Below are positions 46,004 to 59,905 of a DNA stretch of 64,000 nucleotides, piece after piece. Below the pieces are notes generated by a model that was not told the DNA's origin, ran no database searches, and was given only the letters and a program-made list of their open reading frames with translations. The DNA is from Motacilla alba alba (taxonomy: Eukaryota; Chordata; Aves; Passeriformes; Motacillidae). Where the stretch lies: the NCBI RefSeq assembly GCF_015832195.1, contig NC_052026.1:13069619-13133618 (forward strand), written 5' to 3'. A program made the position numbers and the translations under genes. Every line of letters starts with the position of its first letter. The stretch's first letter is position 1.

Positions 46004-46995
46004 TCAATCAGAAGGATGCTCTGGGCAAGATCTGTTCACTTCAAACCATGAGTCTATACAGCTGCAAGAGGGAGAGCATGTTACTACCATGCTGCTGAGC
46101 CTCAGGTGTCCCTGCCTGTCCCTTTGCCACCCGCCTGGCTGTCCCCTCATGGTACCTTTTGTGATAAATGCAGAGGCAGGGCAGCCTGGCTATCGTGTCC
46201 CCCTGCAGCAGCTCCTCCAGGCAGATCACGCACTCGCCGGCGTCCTTGGTCAGCACGTCATCTGGGAGGGGAGGACAGGGCAGCAGTGAGACGGGGACCA
46301 CCCCAGCACTCCCCTCCCTGGGATGGAGTGGAGCCCAGGGTCACTGCTGCGGGGGCAGCAGTGGAATGGCAACAGTGCTGGGAAACACTGGCAGGAGGCT
46401 CCTGCCGAGGCACAGGGGGGACATGGGTCTGGGACATCTGGAGTGAACACAACCCTTACCCCTGGCTTCCAAAAATCACCAACCCAGTAGGGGGTGAGCA
46501 TCACTCCCACACTAGTGGTCAGGAAAGAGGTGGGAGATGCCAGAGCTGGAGCTTGCAGGCCAGTGCTCAAGGCGAGCAAGGAGGGGAGGAAGGCAATGAC
46601 CCTTTGGGGGGCAGATCAGGAGGACACACGCCAGCAGGGCTCCCTCTGGCACCGAGGGGAGGGGAGGAGGCCCCCTCGGGGTAGGGGGCTGTGTTACAAA
46701 GGAGCCCAAAAGCAAAAGGAGCAGGCTCGAGCCATGACAGGGGAGCAGAGTGACAGGGCAGCAGAGCACCATCCTGCCGGAGCACAGCCCTCTCGGGAAG
46801 CCCAGCCAAGCTGCCTGCCCGCAGCAAACGTCTCTTCAGCCACCCGGAGCCATCCCAGGGTGGCAGGACGCCGTGTCCCCCACACAGCCTGGCCCTTACC
46901 GTTGTAGGAGAGGCGAGGTTTGCTCAGACACATGATAAAGTGCATTTCCATCTCGTCAGAAGCCACAGATTTGGAGCAAATGGGGCACTTGAAAC
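46004..46995 (-). CDS. ZNRF1: ZNRF1, membrane-associated zinc/RING finger E3 ubiquitin ligase: last three coding exons
   Basis: Exons in transcription order: 46900-46995, 46156-46261 and 46004-46061 (stop TGA at 46004-46006). The first encodes FKCPICSKSVASDEMEMHF and then IMCLSKPRLSYN, the zinc finger that precedes the RING. The second encodes DDVLTKDAGECVICLEELLQ and LPCLCIYHK, the first half of the C-terminal RING with its Cys-x2-Cys pair. The third encodes SCIDSWFEVNRSCPEHPSD, completing the RING. Phases join cleanly (1, then 2). ZNRF1 ligases act on endosomal, lysosomal and synaptic membranes through an N-myristoylated N-terminus, which is encoded by an exon not seen here. All zinc ligands expected in this part are present. 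The next gene downstream is LDHD, convergent, as in mammals. Confidence 0.95.
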
Positions 46996-47810
46996 CTGGA
47001 AGGAGAGCAGAGAGACGAGCCTTTAGTGAGGGCAGAAGGAGTCATCCACCCTGCATCCCGGGGAATCCCTGGGGCCATGGAGGGGCACGGCAGCGGGCAG
47101 CCCCTCACCTGCTGCCTGCATGGTGACCCTCACCCCACACAGCATCCACTGGGCACCCGCTCATCCTGTGCTGGCCACCAGCAGCCACCAGCGTGGGGGA
47201 CAGCCACCGAACAGGGGACAGCCGATGAGCTGGTGCACCGGCTGTCCCTGTGCCCGCCGCGCAGAGGGCACGGAGAGCGTGCCAAGGCAGTGCACACGTG
47301 GCCATCAGCTGCTGCCAGGCCTTAAAGGGCGAGCAGCAGCCTGGGGCAAGCAGCACCCAGCCACTAGCAGTGCATGGGCACGTCCCTGTGCCTGGACAGC
47401 GCTGTCCCTGCTGCCAGAGCTCAGCACCACATGGCTGAGCCAGAAAAGCTGCAAGGAAGGAGATTTTTTCTATGGCTGCAGCACAGGACTGGCAGATTGG
47501 AGCCTCAAACACAAATGGCTGCTTTGTCCAGCTTTTCACAGGAGTGAAGTGGGTGCTCACCCCTCTGATGCCAGCCTGCCTTCCCAGAAGCAGGGGGATA
47601 CTGCAGGCTGCTGGGCCAGCTTGACCTTGACCCTGCCTGGTGATTTGGGTTCTTGGATGAAGCTGGATGGGATGTCCAGATCTGCTCTGTGACCTTGCTT
47701 GGGGTGGTGCAGGGTGTCACACCAGTGTCACCACCTGCTCGAGCCATGCAGACCACCACGGCATCGTCCCCAGCCCCACTGAGTCAGGCTGCCCCAAACG
47801 GGTATGTAAG

Positions 47811-47937
47811 CCCCAAACTCACAAGGAGCAGAACCCCAAGGGCCCTGTAGGTCACCCATCTGGGACTCCCTGCCCCAAACGCACAAGGAGCAGAACCCCA
47901 TGGGCCCTGTAGGTCACCCATCTGGGACTCCCTGCCC
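47811..47937. repeat. 62-bp tandem duplication
   Basis: Two adjacent copies starting ccccaaac; the phrases acaaggagcagaacccc and gtcacccatctgggactccc recur exactly 62 bp apart with only two or three mismatches. Recent duplication in the ZNRF1 intron. Confidence 0.9.
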
Positions 47938-50892
47938 TTCCACTGCAGCCAGCTCAAGGCCACGAGGTTTGTCACTGCCCAGCAGAGCAGCGCAGCTCGA
48001 GCCGAACACGCGCGTGCCACCACCTCGGGTTTGCACCAGAATATCCAGCAATTCCCTGCCTGCAGAGAGGGAGAGGGTAATTTAAGGATCTGCCTTCTAA
48101 AAGCAGATCAGGTTTGACTGCAGTGCCGCTCAAGAGCTTTCTTCATATATATGCAAAGGCTGCTCAAGAACGAAAAGAAAAAGAATGTACACAAATTATC
48201 TAAGGATGAATCAGGTTCTTGTTTGCCACCACGTGGATGTGGACAGAGCATTTTTTTTTGCTTCTTGTAAGAGAGAAAGTACATGGTGGCTTTAAGGAGA
48301 GGCAGCTCAGACCTCTGCTGTGCAAACAGCCCCTGTAACTTCTCAACACTCCAGTGCTCATTAGTAGCCGTGATAAATACAGTTCACTTCCCAGGTCCTT
48401 GGATCCTGCCTCTCCAGAGTGTCATTTCCCAGGAGGGTGCAGCAAGGATGAGCACCATGGATGGTATGGGATTGGCTCTAAAAGGACCTGCTAAAAGAAG
48501 GAGCCCTCAAGCCCAGCCGTCCTCCAGCGGGGTGTCCTGCTGGCCTGCAGCATTGCCACCCTGGGAACAGATCCTTGCCCAGCCTGGCTGAGCCACAGGG
48601 TGTCTGCTCTGAGTCCGGCCCCAGTTGCACCAAGCCCCAGGCGATAGGGCAGTGCCGCAGCCAGGGCCTCGCAGGCAGCAGCACCGATCTGCCTTCTCCT
48701 CTCCAGCCTAATTTTACTCCTGACCGATTTATACCTTGTGGCAGCCGTGCCCATTAGCTGAAGTAGCTGTTTTTTTCCTCCTCCCAAGTGTTTACCCGCC
48801 CGGTGTATTTATAGCAGGATAGCTCAGATAGCCTCCCAGGCTGCCTGCTGCGAGACCCAGCCGGTCTCCCCTTGCGAGACACCCTCCCGGTGCCCCGCTC
48901 CCCTGGCAGCCCGCCTGCCCCTGTCCCCGCCTGAACCGCTCCCGCCTGCTCTGCCAGCGCCACAGGCACCGGGGAGCTCCGGGCACTGCTTCCAGCAGCA
49001 AGTCCCTGGAACGGCTGTGAAGGGCTCCCTTTGGAAAAGGCATTTTGTCTGCAACCTCTGTGTCAGGACACAGCGTTTGTAGAGGTTCAGTGCTGCTCCC
49101 TGTGCTGTGTGTGGGCAGACCTCGTTTCCTCTGGTCCCCCCTTTTCTGTGCCAACGTGTTATTTTAAACAGCTGTCCCAGATCTGCCAGCTCCGGCAGCA
49201 CCCGAAGGGATCCTATGAGACGTGCAGCCAATGTAAAGGGAAAAGGCCCCAGATGAAACTGCCTGGTCTGTGGCTGCCAGGACACGGCTGCCAGCAAAGC
49301 AGCAGGGCCAGGCAACGAGCAGGGTCCTCTGCAGGCCCCAGCGAGCGGCTGTTGCTGTATCTCCAGGCCTATTTGCTAGCTGGGATAGCTTTAGCACGGT
49401 TATAAATAGCTGGCATGAACGCTCCTCATGCTCCTCACTGCTCCCTGGGCAGCTGGCTGGGGCACCGGGACTCCTGACACCGCCACAGCCCCGTGGCAAG
49501 GACGTGGGGACATCGGGCAGACAAAGGGGCCCAGGCTCAAGCCCCAGCACGTATGTGGCATCCTCCAGCCAGCCAGGTCTGGGGGCTGAGCCAAGTGCAG
49601 AAAGACACACACACACTTTTCTGGCTCTGCATTTCACAAGATGGAGGGGGGGGAAAGGGAAAGATGAATATGCAGTTGTGTAAATTCCCAAGTTTGAGTA
49701 GGAGCGAGGAGCTGGTGTGGAAAGGCCCCCAGGGCTGGGGGCTGCCCTGCACCCCAGCTGTCGGCACAAATGCTTGACATTGCAGAAGCAACTGCTTGTG
49801 CTTCCCTTCATGGCAGGCACAGGAGCCCACCACCAGTGGGAAAGGGGAGGCAGAGATGAACTCCTCACCCCTTCTCCAGGTGACCTTCAGGTGAAAGTGA
49901 TAGGCAGAGAACCAGCGAGGTCAGGAGACAGCCAGCACCAAACAGCAGCAGGCACCAAGCCCGGTGCCTTGGAACATCCCTTCACAGTTCAGGCAGGAGC
50001 CTGTCCTGAGGATGAAAGAGCTGCTCTCCACATGGCCAGCCCCCTCCAGGCCATGGTATTTTCCACATTCCCTGAAATCCCCGTTAATTTATCCTGCCTA
50101 AGCTGCCAGCCGGAGCAACGCAGGAGATTACATTTTGACAGCTGCTCATGGAAAATTCAGCTCCCTCCCTCCTCCTCAAGCCCTTTACATCCTCCTCCCA
50201 CATGCCTTAAAAAAAAAAAAGAGAGGAAGGGCCCAGCTATTCCTCCTTGCCTGGGCCTCCCACACCCATGGGGAGGCCCGGGGGTTGCTCCAGGGAAAGG
50301 CCATGGACACTTCCCCCCTGCCAAGGCATCTGGTGCAGCTGGTGATGCTCCTGCCCACGGCACATTAAACCTGAAGCTGGCACTGTCACCTCATGAAGAA
50401 ATGTGTGGGCAGGTACCAGCTCCCAACAACAGTAAGTGAAGAAGAGGAGGGTGCTGCAGGAAGGGGGCTGCCTGGAAAGGCAGGTTCAGGTCAAGACCTG
50501 GACTCCTGTACCTTGCAGGAGACTTTGAGAAAGCCAAGGGCTTTCCAGGCTGTGAGACACAGGCTGGCAGGTGATCTGATCTCTCCAATGGCTTGGTCTA
50601 GAAACCAGGAGCAAGTGGTGCTGGTGCTCTCCAGAGGCTACTACCCTCTGAGTATTTTTAGGAAGGTTAGATGGTTAATTTTAGAGAGTTGGGCACAGTA
50701 GAGCTGGGAATCTCTGAAAATCTCCACCCAGTCCTGTGAATGCTGAAAAAGCCTCACAGTGGTTAACCCTCACAATGTCAAAAGCATGTCACAGAACTGC
50801 ACGGAATTTAGTGATGGTGGGAGGATTGAGACACCTTTCCAACCCATTTCTAAGTATCCCAAACAGAGCTGATTCTGGAGCTGGGATAGGAA

Positions 50893-50938
50893 ATTCCCAT
50901 CACTTGTGTATTCCCATCACTTGTATATTCCCATCACA
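50893..50938. repeat. 17-bp tandem repeat, 2.7 copies
   Basis: attcccatcacttgtgt, attcccatcacttgtat and attcccatcac in succession. Confidence 0.85.
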
Positions 50939-52583
50939 GTACAACAGGGTCAACCACACCATATCCTGAGAGCAGAAGTGGCTGCTCCCTTCAGGGGTGT
51001 GAGACCAGGTCCACAGGAGCTGCAAGCCTGTCCCAGATCCCAGGGAAAGGCATGTGCCATGTCCACCTTCACCTGCCAAACCCTCCTCCTGCTGGGTGTG
51101 CCTCCAGGCAGATTGCTTACAGGCCACGGTGCCATCAGGAGCAGCCCTGGCAGCAGGACACCGTGGCTCTGTTACTGGCAGGTGGCTGAAACATGGAGAG
51201 CAGCAGCTTTTCCACTGCATAGCACCTCCAGCAGTGGAAGACACCGGTGGGGATGATGTGCCCTGAAGGCAGGAGGAAGCAGCAGCCCAGACACAACTGC
51301 CCACATAGCATTCACCAACTGGATCCTGGTTGCCCAGTCTCCCACTGCTGCCACGGGATAAACCAGGAGCCCTGTGAGTGGGAGTGGCAACACAAACTCC
51401 CTAAAATGTGCCTGACCCAGGAGGGATCCTTTCTCTGGTGCCCAGCCACCCCACAGGACACCTGGAGAAGCAGGGAGCTTGGGTAAGCTCCAGGCTGCCT
51501 GATGATCATGGAAGATTTGGAAACCTCAGCTGCACAGCCCATCTCCATGTCTCTAGAGAGCAGCCTGGGCTCTCAGCCAAGGGAGCTGGCTCATACCAGG
51601 TGAGGATGTGTCCAAACATGAGATAAAACCAGAGAATATTTGGTCCAAGCGTGTAGTCCTGGTGCCTCCTCCTTGCTGAGTAAACCATGAGCATCCCGCC
51701 TTCCACCAGGCTTCCCTAACACTGCCAGCTGAACCAGCACCACGTGGAAGCTGGGATCATCTCGGGAAAACTTAGACTAATGATTGAAGAGAACGGAAAG
51801 ACTGAAGGACTAGTTGGTCAGTCCGAAGCATGTGGGGTTGGGTGAGGCAGAGGGCTTCCAAGTCCTCCCCTTCCCTTACCCCTCGAGGGCTCCAGCACAG
51901 CCCCAGGAGGGAAGAAGAGATCAGGGAGGAGTTATCCTCTGTGCCAGCCAAGTGAAGGAAATCTGAAGAGCCAAGATATTCAGACCCAACATCTCCTAGA
52001 AAATAAATTCCCTATGGGTTTAAAGCAGCCTCATTTTTTTAAAGTGACAGTCACAGAGCAGCCCATTGGAGATGGCACATAGTGTCCCCTCACGAGTGGA
52101 AGCCCACCATGGAAGTGGTGCTCTACCAGCCTCAGCCATGCAGTTGGGTGATGCTGCAGGAGGCAGCATCAAGTGCCTGCAGGCCAGGGCACGCCGCAGA
52201 ACCAGGCCAGGATCCACCTCCCCCTGCAGAAGGAAGTGGCATCAGCTGCATGGGCAGAGGCAGGAGCCAAGGTCCAAGGCAGCCCTGCTGCCCCGGCAGG
52301 ACTCAAGGCACTGGGTGAACTCCACCATGGTGCTGGGCTATTGTGCAGCACAAGGGCTGACACGAGCAGGGACACGTAGGCAGGAAGGAGTAAAGCACTT
52401 AAGCTGCCTCATTTGCCAGCTTTGAAAAAGCGAGCGTCCTTCCTCCTCATTCAAGGCTGCAGAGAGGCTGGAGAGCATAAAGGATGGATCCAGGGTGGAA
52501 ATAAGATATCACACCTTCCTGGGCACGGAAGGGAGGCAGGGCTGGGGGATGCCAGTGAACCAGCCCCAGATGATCAGCCAAGC

Positions 52584-52658
52584 AGGGGATGTGGCTTGGA
52601 AAGAAACACAACCATTTGGATGGCACATCTCTGGATGGCAGTTCTTGGAAAGAAACTC
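52584..52658. repeat. Short direct repeats (tggaaagaaac-caaccattt)
   Basis: Two copies of a 21-bp phrase differing by one base, about 53 bp apart, with tggatggca shared between them. Confidence 0.6.
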
Positions 52659-55600
52659 AACCATTTCTGCTGCCTTGGCAGAGGGATGGTCTTGCTCCAT
52701 CCCCATCCCACCCCACCATTTCCAGACTATTGAGTCAGTTCAGCTTGCTGAGAAGGGACAAAACAAATGTTTGTAATATGAGAGCAGCACCCCAAAAAGA
52801 AGCAACTTCTGTGCAAGGCCAGGTTTTCCAAGGTCTAAGAAAAGCTGTCCCTGGTGTGCAGTAGCTCCTGGCAAAGGCCACACATGTCAGCTGTCTGCTG
52901 TCAGGTGAGCCACATACCAGCCCAGGGTGGCAGGGATGTGCCATGGAGCACGAAGCTGGCCAAGGGCAGCACAATCCTAATGCTCAAGGCATTGTGTTTG
53001 GGAGACACCTCTGTCCACTCCCACCAGACTCAAGCCACAAAGAAGAGATGTAGCAGCAAGGACAAGGCATTTGTGCTTCAGGTGGGATGTAGGGAAGCCA
53101 CTGGGGTCAGAGAGACACAGGACACAGAGCAGAGGAGCTGGATGACACCACATCACAGAAGCCCAACGCTAGCTTGCTGCAAGCTAGGAGGCAGAGGTAT
53201 TTTTTTTAGCCAGTTGGGTTCTTATGGAGGTGGTGGGGGAGGATGGGAAGAAGGAGAACAGATTGCAATTCTGGGGCTGAGGAAAGCTGGAGAGTTGGAA
53301 AGGAGCAGGAGACACGGGAGAGGGAGCCCCACAGGAACATTTGCTCCAGGGCACCCAAAGCTATTGATTCTCAGCAGATGGACACACCAAAGCCTTACAA
53401 AACATCTCCAGCAGAACCCACAGACACTGAGAAGCAGGAAGGCAAAGAGCCGTGGTTATATGGTCACAGGATGTCCACATACCAAGTACCCTCCCTGCCT
53501 GACATTGTTTGAATATTGACCCTTTCATGGTTGCAACTGCAATTTTTGAATAGAAGTACCTATGCTAAAGACAGAGATAATTTCCCTCACATAGCTCAGG
53601 CTATACTGCAGGATCAGTTCCCCCTGTCTGGATGAAAAAGGCAACTTCTCAGGGTCACCCTGTCTTCTGGCAAGTCCTAGTTTACTGCAGAAACACTCCC
53701 CCAGCTGCTGGGAACAGGTTTCATAAGTATGTGTAGCTAGCCCAAAGCTAATTTTAGCATCCCAGAGAAGAGCAAAGTTAAGCAGAGGGGTCCTGGGCGA
53801 TAGCCCAGCAAAGGCATTAACACCTCCAACTCCTGCTGCTGGGCTGCAGGGCTCACATTTACCAAGTTACAACCTATCCAGGGCTCCTGCTAGTCACAAA
53901 AGCAGGTCTGGGGCCATGTCATGGCTCAGGAGAACGGCAGGGATGCTCTGGTGCTGCCTCCACGTCTCTCAAGGGATGCTCAGGTGTTCAAATTCACTAC
54001 CCAGAGCGGACAATGATCCCGCAGGAACACCTGGGAATTTCCAAAGGGTTTGCCTGAATGCCTGCTTTTTTCCTCCCACGTATTTCTCATAGGAAGGAGG
54101 AGGCCCAGCCAAAGCCCTGCTGTGGGCAGCAATCATTTGCAAGATGCACAGAGCCAGCAGGGTGATGAGGGGGTCCCAGGTGCTGAAACGAAGGAGCACT
54201 CTGGCAGCACATTGGGATGCAGCAATTCGGAAATCAGAGCAGGAAGGGACAGAATTTGGCACTTTGGCTTGGCAAGGACTGGGAGGGAGCAGCAAGGCAA
54301 TGTCACGTGGGGACTGGTGGGGTGAGTCATTTCTGACTAAGACATCCGCTGGGGAGGCACCCACGGAGTCCCCACTGCCAGGCTCCAGCACTGAGGAGCT
54401 GCCAGAGGAATTCCCGCTTTTGGAAAGGTTGAAACACCAAAGCCTGACCTGAGCCACTCCCAAACCCAGCCGGATCTGACCCCATGGGGTGATTTGCTTC
54501 CTGACCCCTGGGTTTTTCCAAAGCAGAAAACTTGTGCTTTGATGCTGCCAAGGTTCCATCATGCCTCATCTTCAGATGATCTCTTGGGAGGATGATGGGA
54601 CGCTCCAGAGGCACATGATGACGTGCCCTGGCTTTGTGATGCTGGGAGTATGGCCGAGCACTGATGGCACCCACGTACCCCTTCCTGCCAGGGAGTGATC
54701 CCAAACAGCTCCTGGCATTCCACAGCAGCACTGTATAAAGAGCACGGTGGAGGGTGTCTTTGTGCCTGGGCCGTGGTAGCAGGATCACTGAGGCAACTGT
54801 TTTTCATCAGTGCAACATCCCCAACCCTTGGGGCGTGCAGAAAGGATGACACGTTGCTTTTTGGGGCACAGAAAGGGCAATTTTTATGTAGTGGCAGCAA
54901 ACAGAGCATAAAAGGCACTCAGAACTGCACCCACCCACAAGCAATGCATGGCTAGGGAACGCTCACGGCCCGTTCACAGTGGTTATTTCTGCAGAAAGAC
55001 AAAAAAATTTAAAATTTTTCCACCACTGGAAAAAAAAAATCTTACTGAGAAGCATGCTGCAGAGGAACTCCTTACCTCACCTGCCCCTTGCGTGGTAGGA
55101 AGGGCTGCATAGCACAGAGCATCTCCCTGCTCCCCAGGAGAGACTGTGATTGCTGAGGGATACCCAGTGAATGCCCCAGCCTACCAGGACAGCAGGAAGG
55201 GGAAAAAGCAGGCGCAAAGCTGGGGGGGAATCACCCTTCTCTGTTGTACATGGTGCAGAAGGGGAGGGATTCTCCACAGCACCAAGCTGCCCAAAAGGCA
55301 GCATGAGCACTCCTTTGACAGCCAAAGGCCAGGGATTTGGGAGGGAGATCTATGTTGATGGGGATACACCACTCCAGAGCTTCCCGGCTGCCTTTGCAGC
55401 ATGGAGGCGGCTGGCAGACAGAGCCAGCTTTCCGCAGCTCCAGGAGCCCTCCCGAAACACAAAGCACAGCATCTCAGAGCAATGAGCCCCTCAGAGAGTG
55501 GCAGGGTCTGCCCACGCTGGATCCTGCTGGAGGAGGCAGCAGGGGCTACACGCTGTGCCACAGGCAGGAACAACCCTGCCCAGGGGCACCACCTTCTCTT

Positions 55601-58600
55601 TCCTTTTGCTTCAACATGTGCCAGCCTCAAACATGAAAAGGGCTCCTTCTGAGGAAGGAGACAGTGGGGCTGCAGATAACAAAAATCCCAGCGGTGGGAT
55701 TTGAAGTTCTCTCTTCCCCATCACAAAAGGCAACACCCAGAGGAGCAGAGTGTAACCCCACTTCCAGAGCTGGGCAAGGCCTTGTGAAGCAGCATCTTCC
55801 CAGGAAACATTCACCCAGGACTAGGTGCAGGGTGTCACCTGTTTTGTACCTGTCTACAGGGAGCAAAAAGAAATCAAAGGCATCTAAAAACCCCCTCAGA
55901 AGGTTAAGATCCAGACAAACAGCAGACTTGAAGGGCTGTGAAATCAGGCACAATAAATAAGCAAATGGACATTTGTTTCAAAGCCGCAAGATCTGACTGG
56001 GGATGAGCTGAAATGCAGAGGCAGCCAAGGCAGGGTGCTCAGCTTCAGCCTGTCCTGCTCAGCACCAGCTTACCAGAGGTTTGGCTCCAAAACTGATCTC
56101 AGCCCAGACTGACTTGACCTCCCTGCAGACAATAACTTAGGCATCTGCCTAGAGCCAATCTCGCCTCCTTTTCCCTGGCTACAGATGTCTAGGCCTTGGA
56201 TGCATGGACTGAAAGGTGGATCTAATTCCCCTGCAGCACTTCTGATGAAGTGCAGCTCCACTGCCTTGTAGGAAGAGCTCCCAAATGAATTACTGCAATT
56301 ACCCCAGCTGCAGGAGAAACTGCCAGTTTTCCCCTCACCGGTGACAAAGGTTTCTTCAAAAAACAATTCCCCAAATGCCCACCATCCGAATCTGTAATGC
56401 AACCATCCCGGATGTGAAGAGCAGAGCCCCTGGCACCATTCTCAAATCATTGAGCTGTGATCAGAGAAACTCACAGCCACGGTGAAAGCCAGGGGGAGAA
56501 GGAACAGACCTGTCTTTCAAGGCAGCAACAGGCAAAGAGACACAGAGGACATGGAAATGCCAATGGCCTCATCCTGGAAGGAAATAAAATGCTGGGCAGG
56601 GATGTGGGGCAGGGTCAGCATCACTGAGTTCTCCTGCCTGACTGCTGCTTTCCCCCTCTTGTGTTGCAGGCAGCTGGCCTCTAAAAATACCCACTGTTGT
56701 CACGCCGTCCTGCCTGCTTGGGCCAGGAAACTGCTCTGAGCAGCTTTCAGTTCCATTCTTCATCTGCACTGCTGTGCTTCCCTCACCAGGATCTGTCCCA
56801 GCCCCTCTTCTGTGCCTGGCAGGCTACGGCCATAACTTGACATAAACTCAATTAACCAAGGGTGCTAACTGGGAATATACAACCCTGGGAAATTTCTGCT
56901 AGGGTTGCTAAAAGTAGCAAAAATGTAAATATTTCTACAGCATCTCTCTGCTTCTCTATGAAGTGCCACAAGACTGTTCCAAGGCTCACAGTCTAATTTC
57001 ATGCCACTGATGGGAACCTTACATTGACCTGAGTGTGCATGAGCACAGGGAGTCACAAATTTCCCAAACTCATTCAGCCCATGACACCACCAGGGTCAGC
57101 CTGGTGCTGATGCTGGCCAGCTCTGGTCTATAGGGAAGGAGGGGAGAGCAGGGCCAGCTTCACCTCAGAGGTGCAGTACAGCCTCTCCAATGGTGAGGTA
57201 CCATCCCCACTGGCAAAACACACCCTGGATGGAACATCCCCAGCTGCCCACAGAGCCAGTGCTGGGTCTGAGTGATGCATCTGCTCGGGTTCAGCTGGTG
57301 GCACATGACACAAACCCTGCAGTGTGGAGGCACAGGGACCAAAGCAATGTATCAAACGCCGTGCCAGCAGCACAGTAATCAGCCATGAAGATCTGCCTGC
57401 TGCTTCTCTGGCCTTTCCTTCCACCTTCCTCAAATCCCAGATTCTGTGGACCTGCAGTGGGCTGGAAAGTTAAACCATGACAAGAGAGAAGCAGACCCTG
57501 TCCCCCACCACAGGTACCCCCCCTCCCCTGCCTGCAGCCCAGCAGGGCAGGAAACCTGCCAGCAGCTGGGCTCTGCCCACGGGAAACGCTGTGCAGCAGC
57601 ACGACAAGAGGCCCCAGGCAGCAGAGCTTCCTGAAGCTGCACCTCCAACAGCCTCTCATCGAAAAAGCACTAAGCAAAAGCATTCAGCCCCACAGCACCT
57701 GCAAGGGACAGCAGGAGCATCCCTGGGGTACTCAAACCCCCAGTGGGTTCACCCGCCTTTGAAACCTGCCTGGTAGAACTGGCCCAGCTTTAACCAGTCT
57801 TGCTCTATCTGAAATTAAAAAATTGGTGTCCTTACAGAGGAAGGCTTGTTGTACCCCGATGTACAGCCAGGCCAAAGCAGGTGGGCAAAGTGCTCTGCAT
57901 CAGGGCCTGCTGCTTTACAGAGTCACTTGGCTGCTCATGCACATCATTCTCAAGCCCTTATGATTTCAGTTTTCAAGGGAACCAGGAGAAAGCCAGGTCA
58001 CATTTACTCAAAACCAAGTACTCAGCACATCTGGGGTTTTGGTGTACCAGCAGCAGATGCCACAAAATGCACCTCGTGGTTGCCCACCATCTGCTTGGGG
58101 CACCACAAGACTGGTCCCTGCAAAGGGAATTTATCTGAACAGCCCTTTGCTGCCTGTCTGATCTGTCACATGAGATATTACATTGAAGGGGGGGAAAAAA
58201 AGCTTTTTTTTCCTCCTCCTCCAAAGTGGGCTTTTCTCCCTCCCTGCGCTTCTCTTGAAATTAATTTTCAGCATTTAGCAGCATTTTCCCATGACTCTGC
58301 GCGGCTGCTTTGGCCAGGTGCCAGCCTGATACTGCTCCTCCACCAAAGATGTCTGTATCTGATTGATCCTCCGGCCAGTGAACGAGAGAGAGAGGAGAGA
58401 GAAGCCTTAATAGCACATTAATAAATAAGAGAAGCCTTTACGGTTATTCCAGTCACCAAACAAACATCTCAGGAAAACAAACCAGCATGGGATAAACTTA
58501 CGTCACAGGCTGGGAAGACAATTCTGGCTGGGAAGTGGGTCAGCCCAGGAGCACGAGAGCATCATCCTCAGCATCTCTAGAAGATACATGAGCGGAAGAG

Positions 58601-59296
58601 GGAGAGGGCACCCAGCTACCCTATGCTGATTTATGCAGAGGTTTATAGAGCAGAGAGCCCAGTTAACGTGCACAGGAATTAGTGCCTCGTTCCTGAGGAA
58701 AGCAGTTGGGATTTCAGAGGGCACTGGGGAGGCAAGGCAGAGCAGAGACAGCCTGCGCGCTCTCGCTGCGGAGACTGAAGATAACTGCCGCCACCGCCGG
58801 CTTCTCACGCACGACGCCAACGTTGACGCACTTCAACTCCATCTCCAGCTCGGGTGTGCATTAAAGCTGCCTCTGAGTCTCCCTTCTTCAGGTGTTCAGC
58901 ACTTTGCTCTTCCGAGGCAGCCACTGCCTCTTCCCCCTGTCCCGGGTGGATGCTGCCCAGCTGGCTCAGAGAAGGCAGAAGCACAAAAGCATCCTCTCCA
59001 GACCTGCAGAGCCCAACAGCTGAACACCACCAGTGTGGGGAGTCATCAGGACCGTTTCTGCACCCACCTCCCAAATGATCCGCAGGTCTGGGAGTGACGC
59101 AGGTGCTTGACCCGGCTGTCAGACAGTAACCAGCACCAAACCCACCAAAAGATGGTTTGAGGACAGTCATCTTTGGAAATTTCCACTAGCAAAAATAGAT
59201 TCAGAATGGCAAGTCCGTGCAGACCTTGGGTGCCCTTCCCCTGGCCTAGCTCCTGGAAGCAGAGAGGGAAGCACATATGATGTGTGCATGTTGAAA

Positions 59297-59905
59297 CATA
59301 GATTCAGTTGGAAGGGAATCACAAGGATCATCAAGTCCAGTTCCTGGCCCTGAACACGACAACCCCAAGAATCACACCATGTGCCTGAGAGTCTTGTCCA
59401 AATACTTTCTGAACTCTGTCAGATTTGGTGCTGCAATCACTTCCCAGGGGAGACTTCCAGAGCCCAACCACACTTTGGGGGAAAAACTTTTCCTAACATC
59501 CTCTACAAACCTCCCTTAGCACAGCTCCATGACGTTCCCTTGGATTCTGCCACTGGTCATAGAGAGCAGAGATTGGTGCTGACCCTCCGGTGTCCCTCCT
59601 GTGGAGGTTCCACCCTACAATGAACTCTGCCCTCAGTCTCTTCTCCAGGCAGAACAAGCCAAATGACCTCAGCTGCTCCTCATATGGCTTCCCCTCTAGA
59701 CCCTTCACTGTCTTCATGTCCCACCTCTGGATGCTCTCTCACAGCTTTATATCCTTCTTGTATTGCGGTACCTAAATGTGCACACCAGGCTTGAGGTGAG
59801 GCCACAGCAGTGCAGAGCAGGACCATCGCCTCCCTTGACCAGCTGGCAGTGCTGTGCCTGATACACCATGGGACACGGTGGGCCCATTTTAGCTGCCAGA
59901 ACACA
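59297..59905 (-). mobile_element. CR1 LINE, about 600 bp of the 3' part
   Basis: The best-preserved CR1 in the window, antisense on +. It starts gattcagttggaagggaatc and aggatcatcaagtccagttc (reverse of the CR1 3' end). It continues through tgcctggagaagagac- and ataaagctgtgagagagcat-type phrases read on the minus strand, to ccagctggtcaagggagg. 5'-truncated as usual for CR1. Confidence 0.88.

Noticed and set aside
46041..46155. Open frame extending the ZNRF1 RING exon past 46156
   Set aside because: A canonical donor (aaaag|gtacc) is present, and the next exon at 46061 restores the remaining RING ligands in the right phase; the extension is intron.
48800..49420. AT-rich motif cluster (gtgtatttatagc, ggttataaatagc) as a muscle-type enhancer in the ZNRF1 intron
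   Set aside because: Individual MEF2-like matches are expected by chance at this density, and nothing else in the region supports it.
58370..58410. agag-rich tract as a microsatellite of interest
   Set aside because: Only about 20 bp and imperfect; ordinary background for intron sequence.
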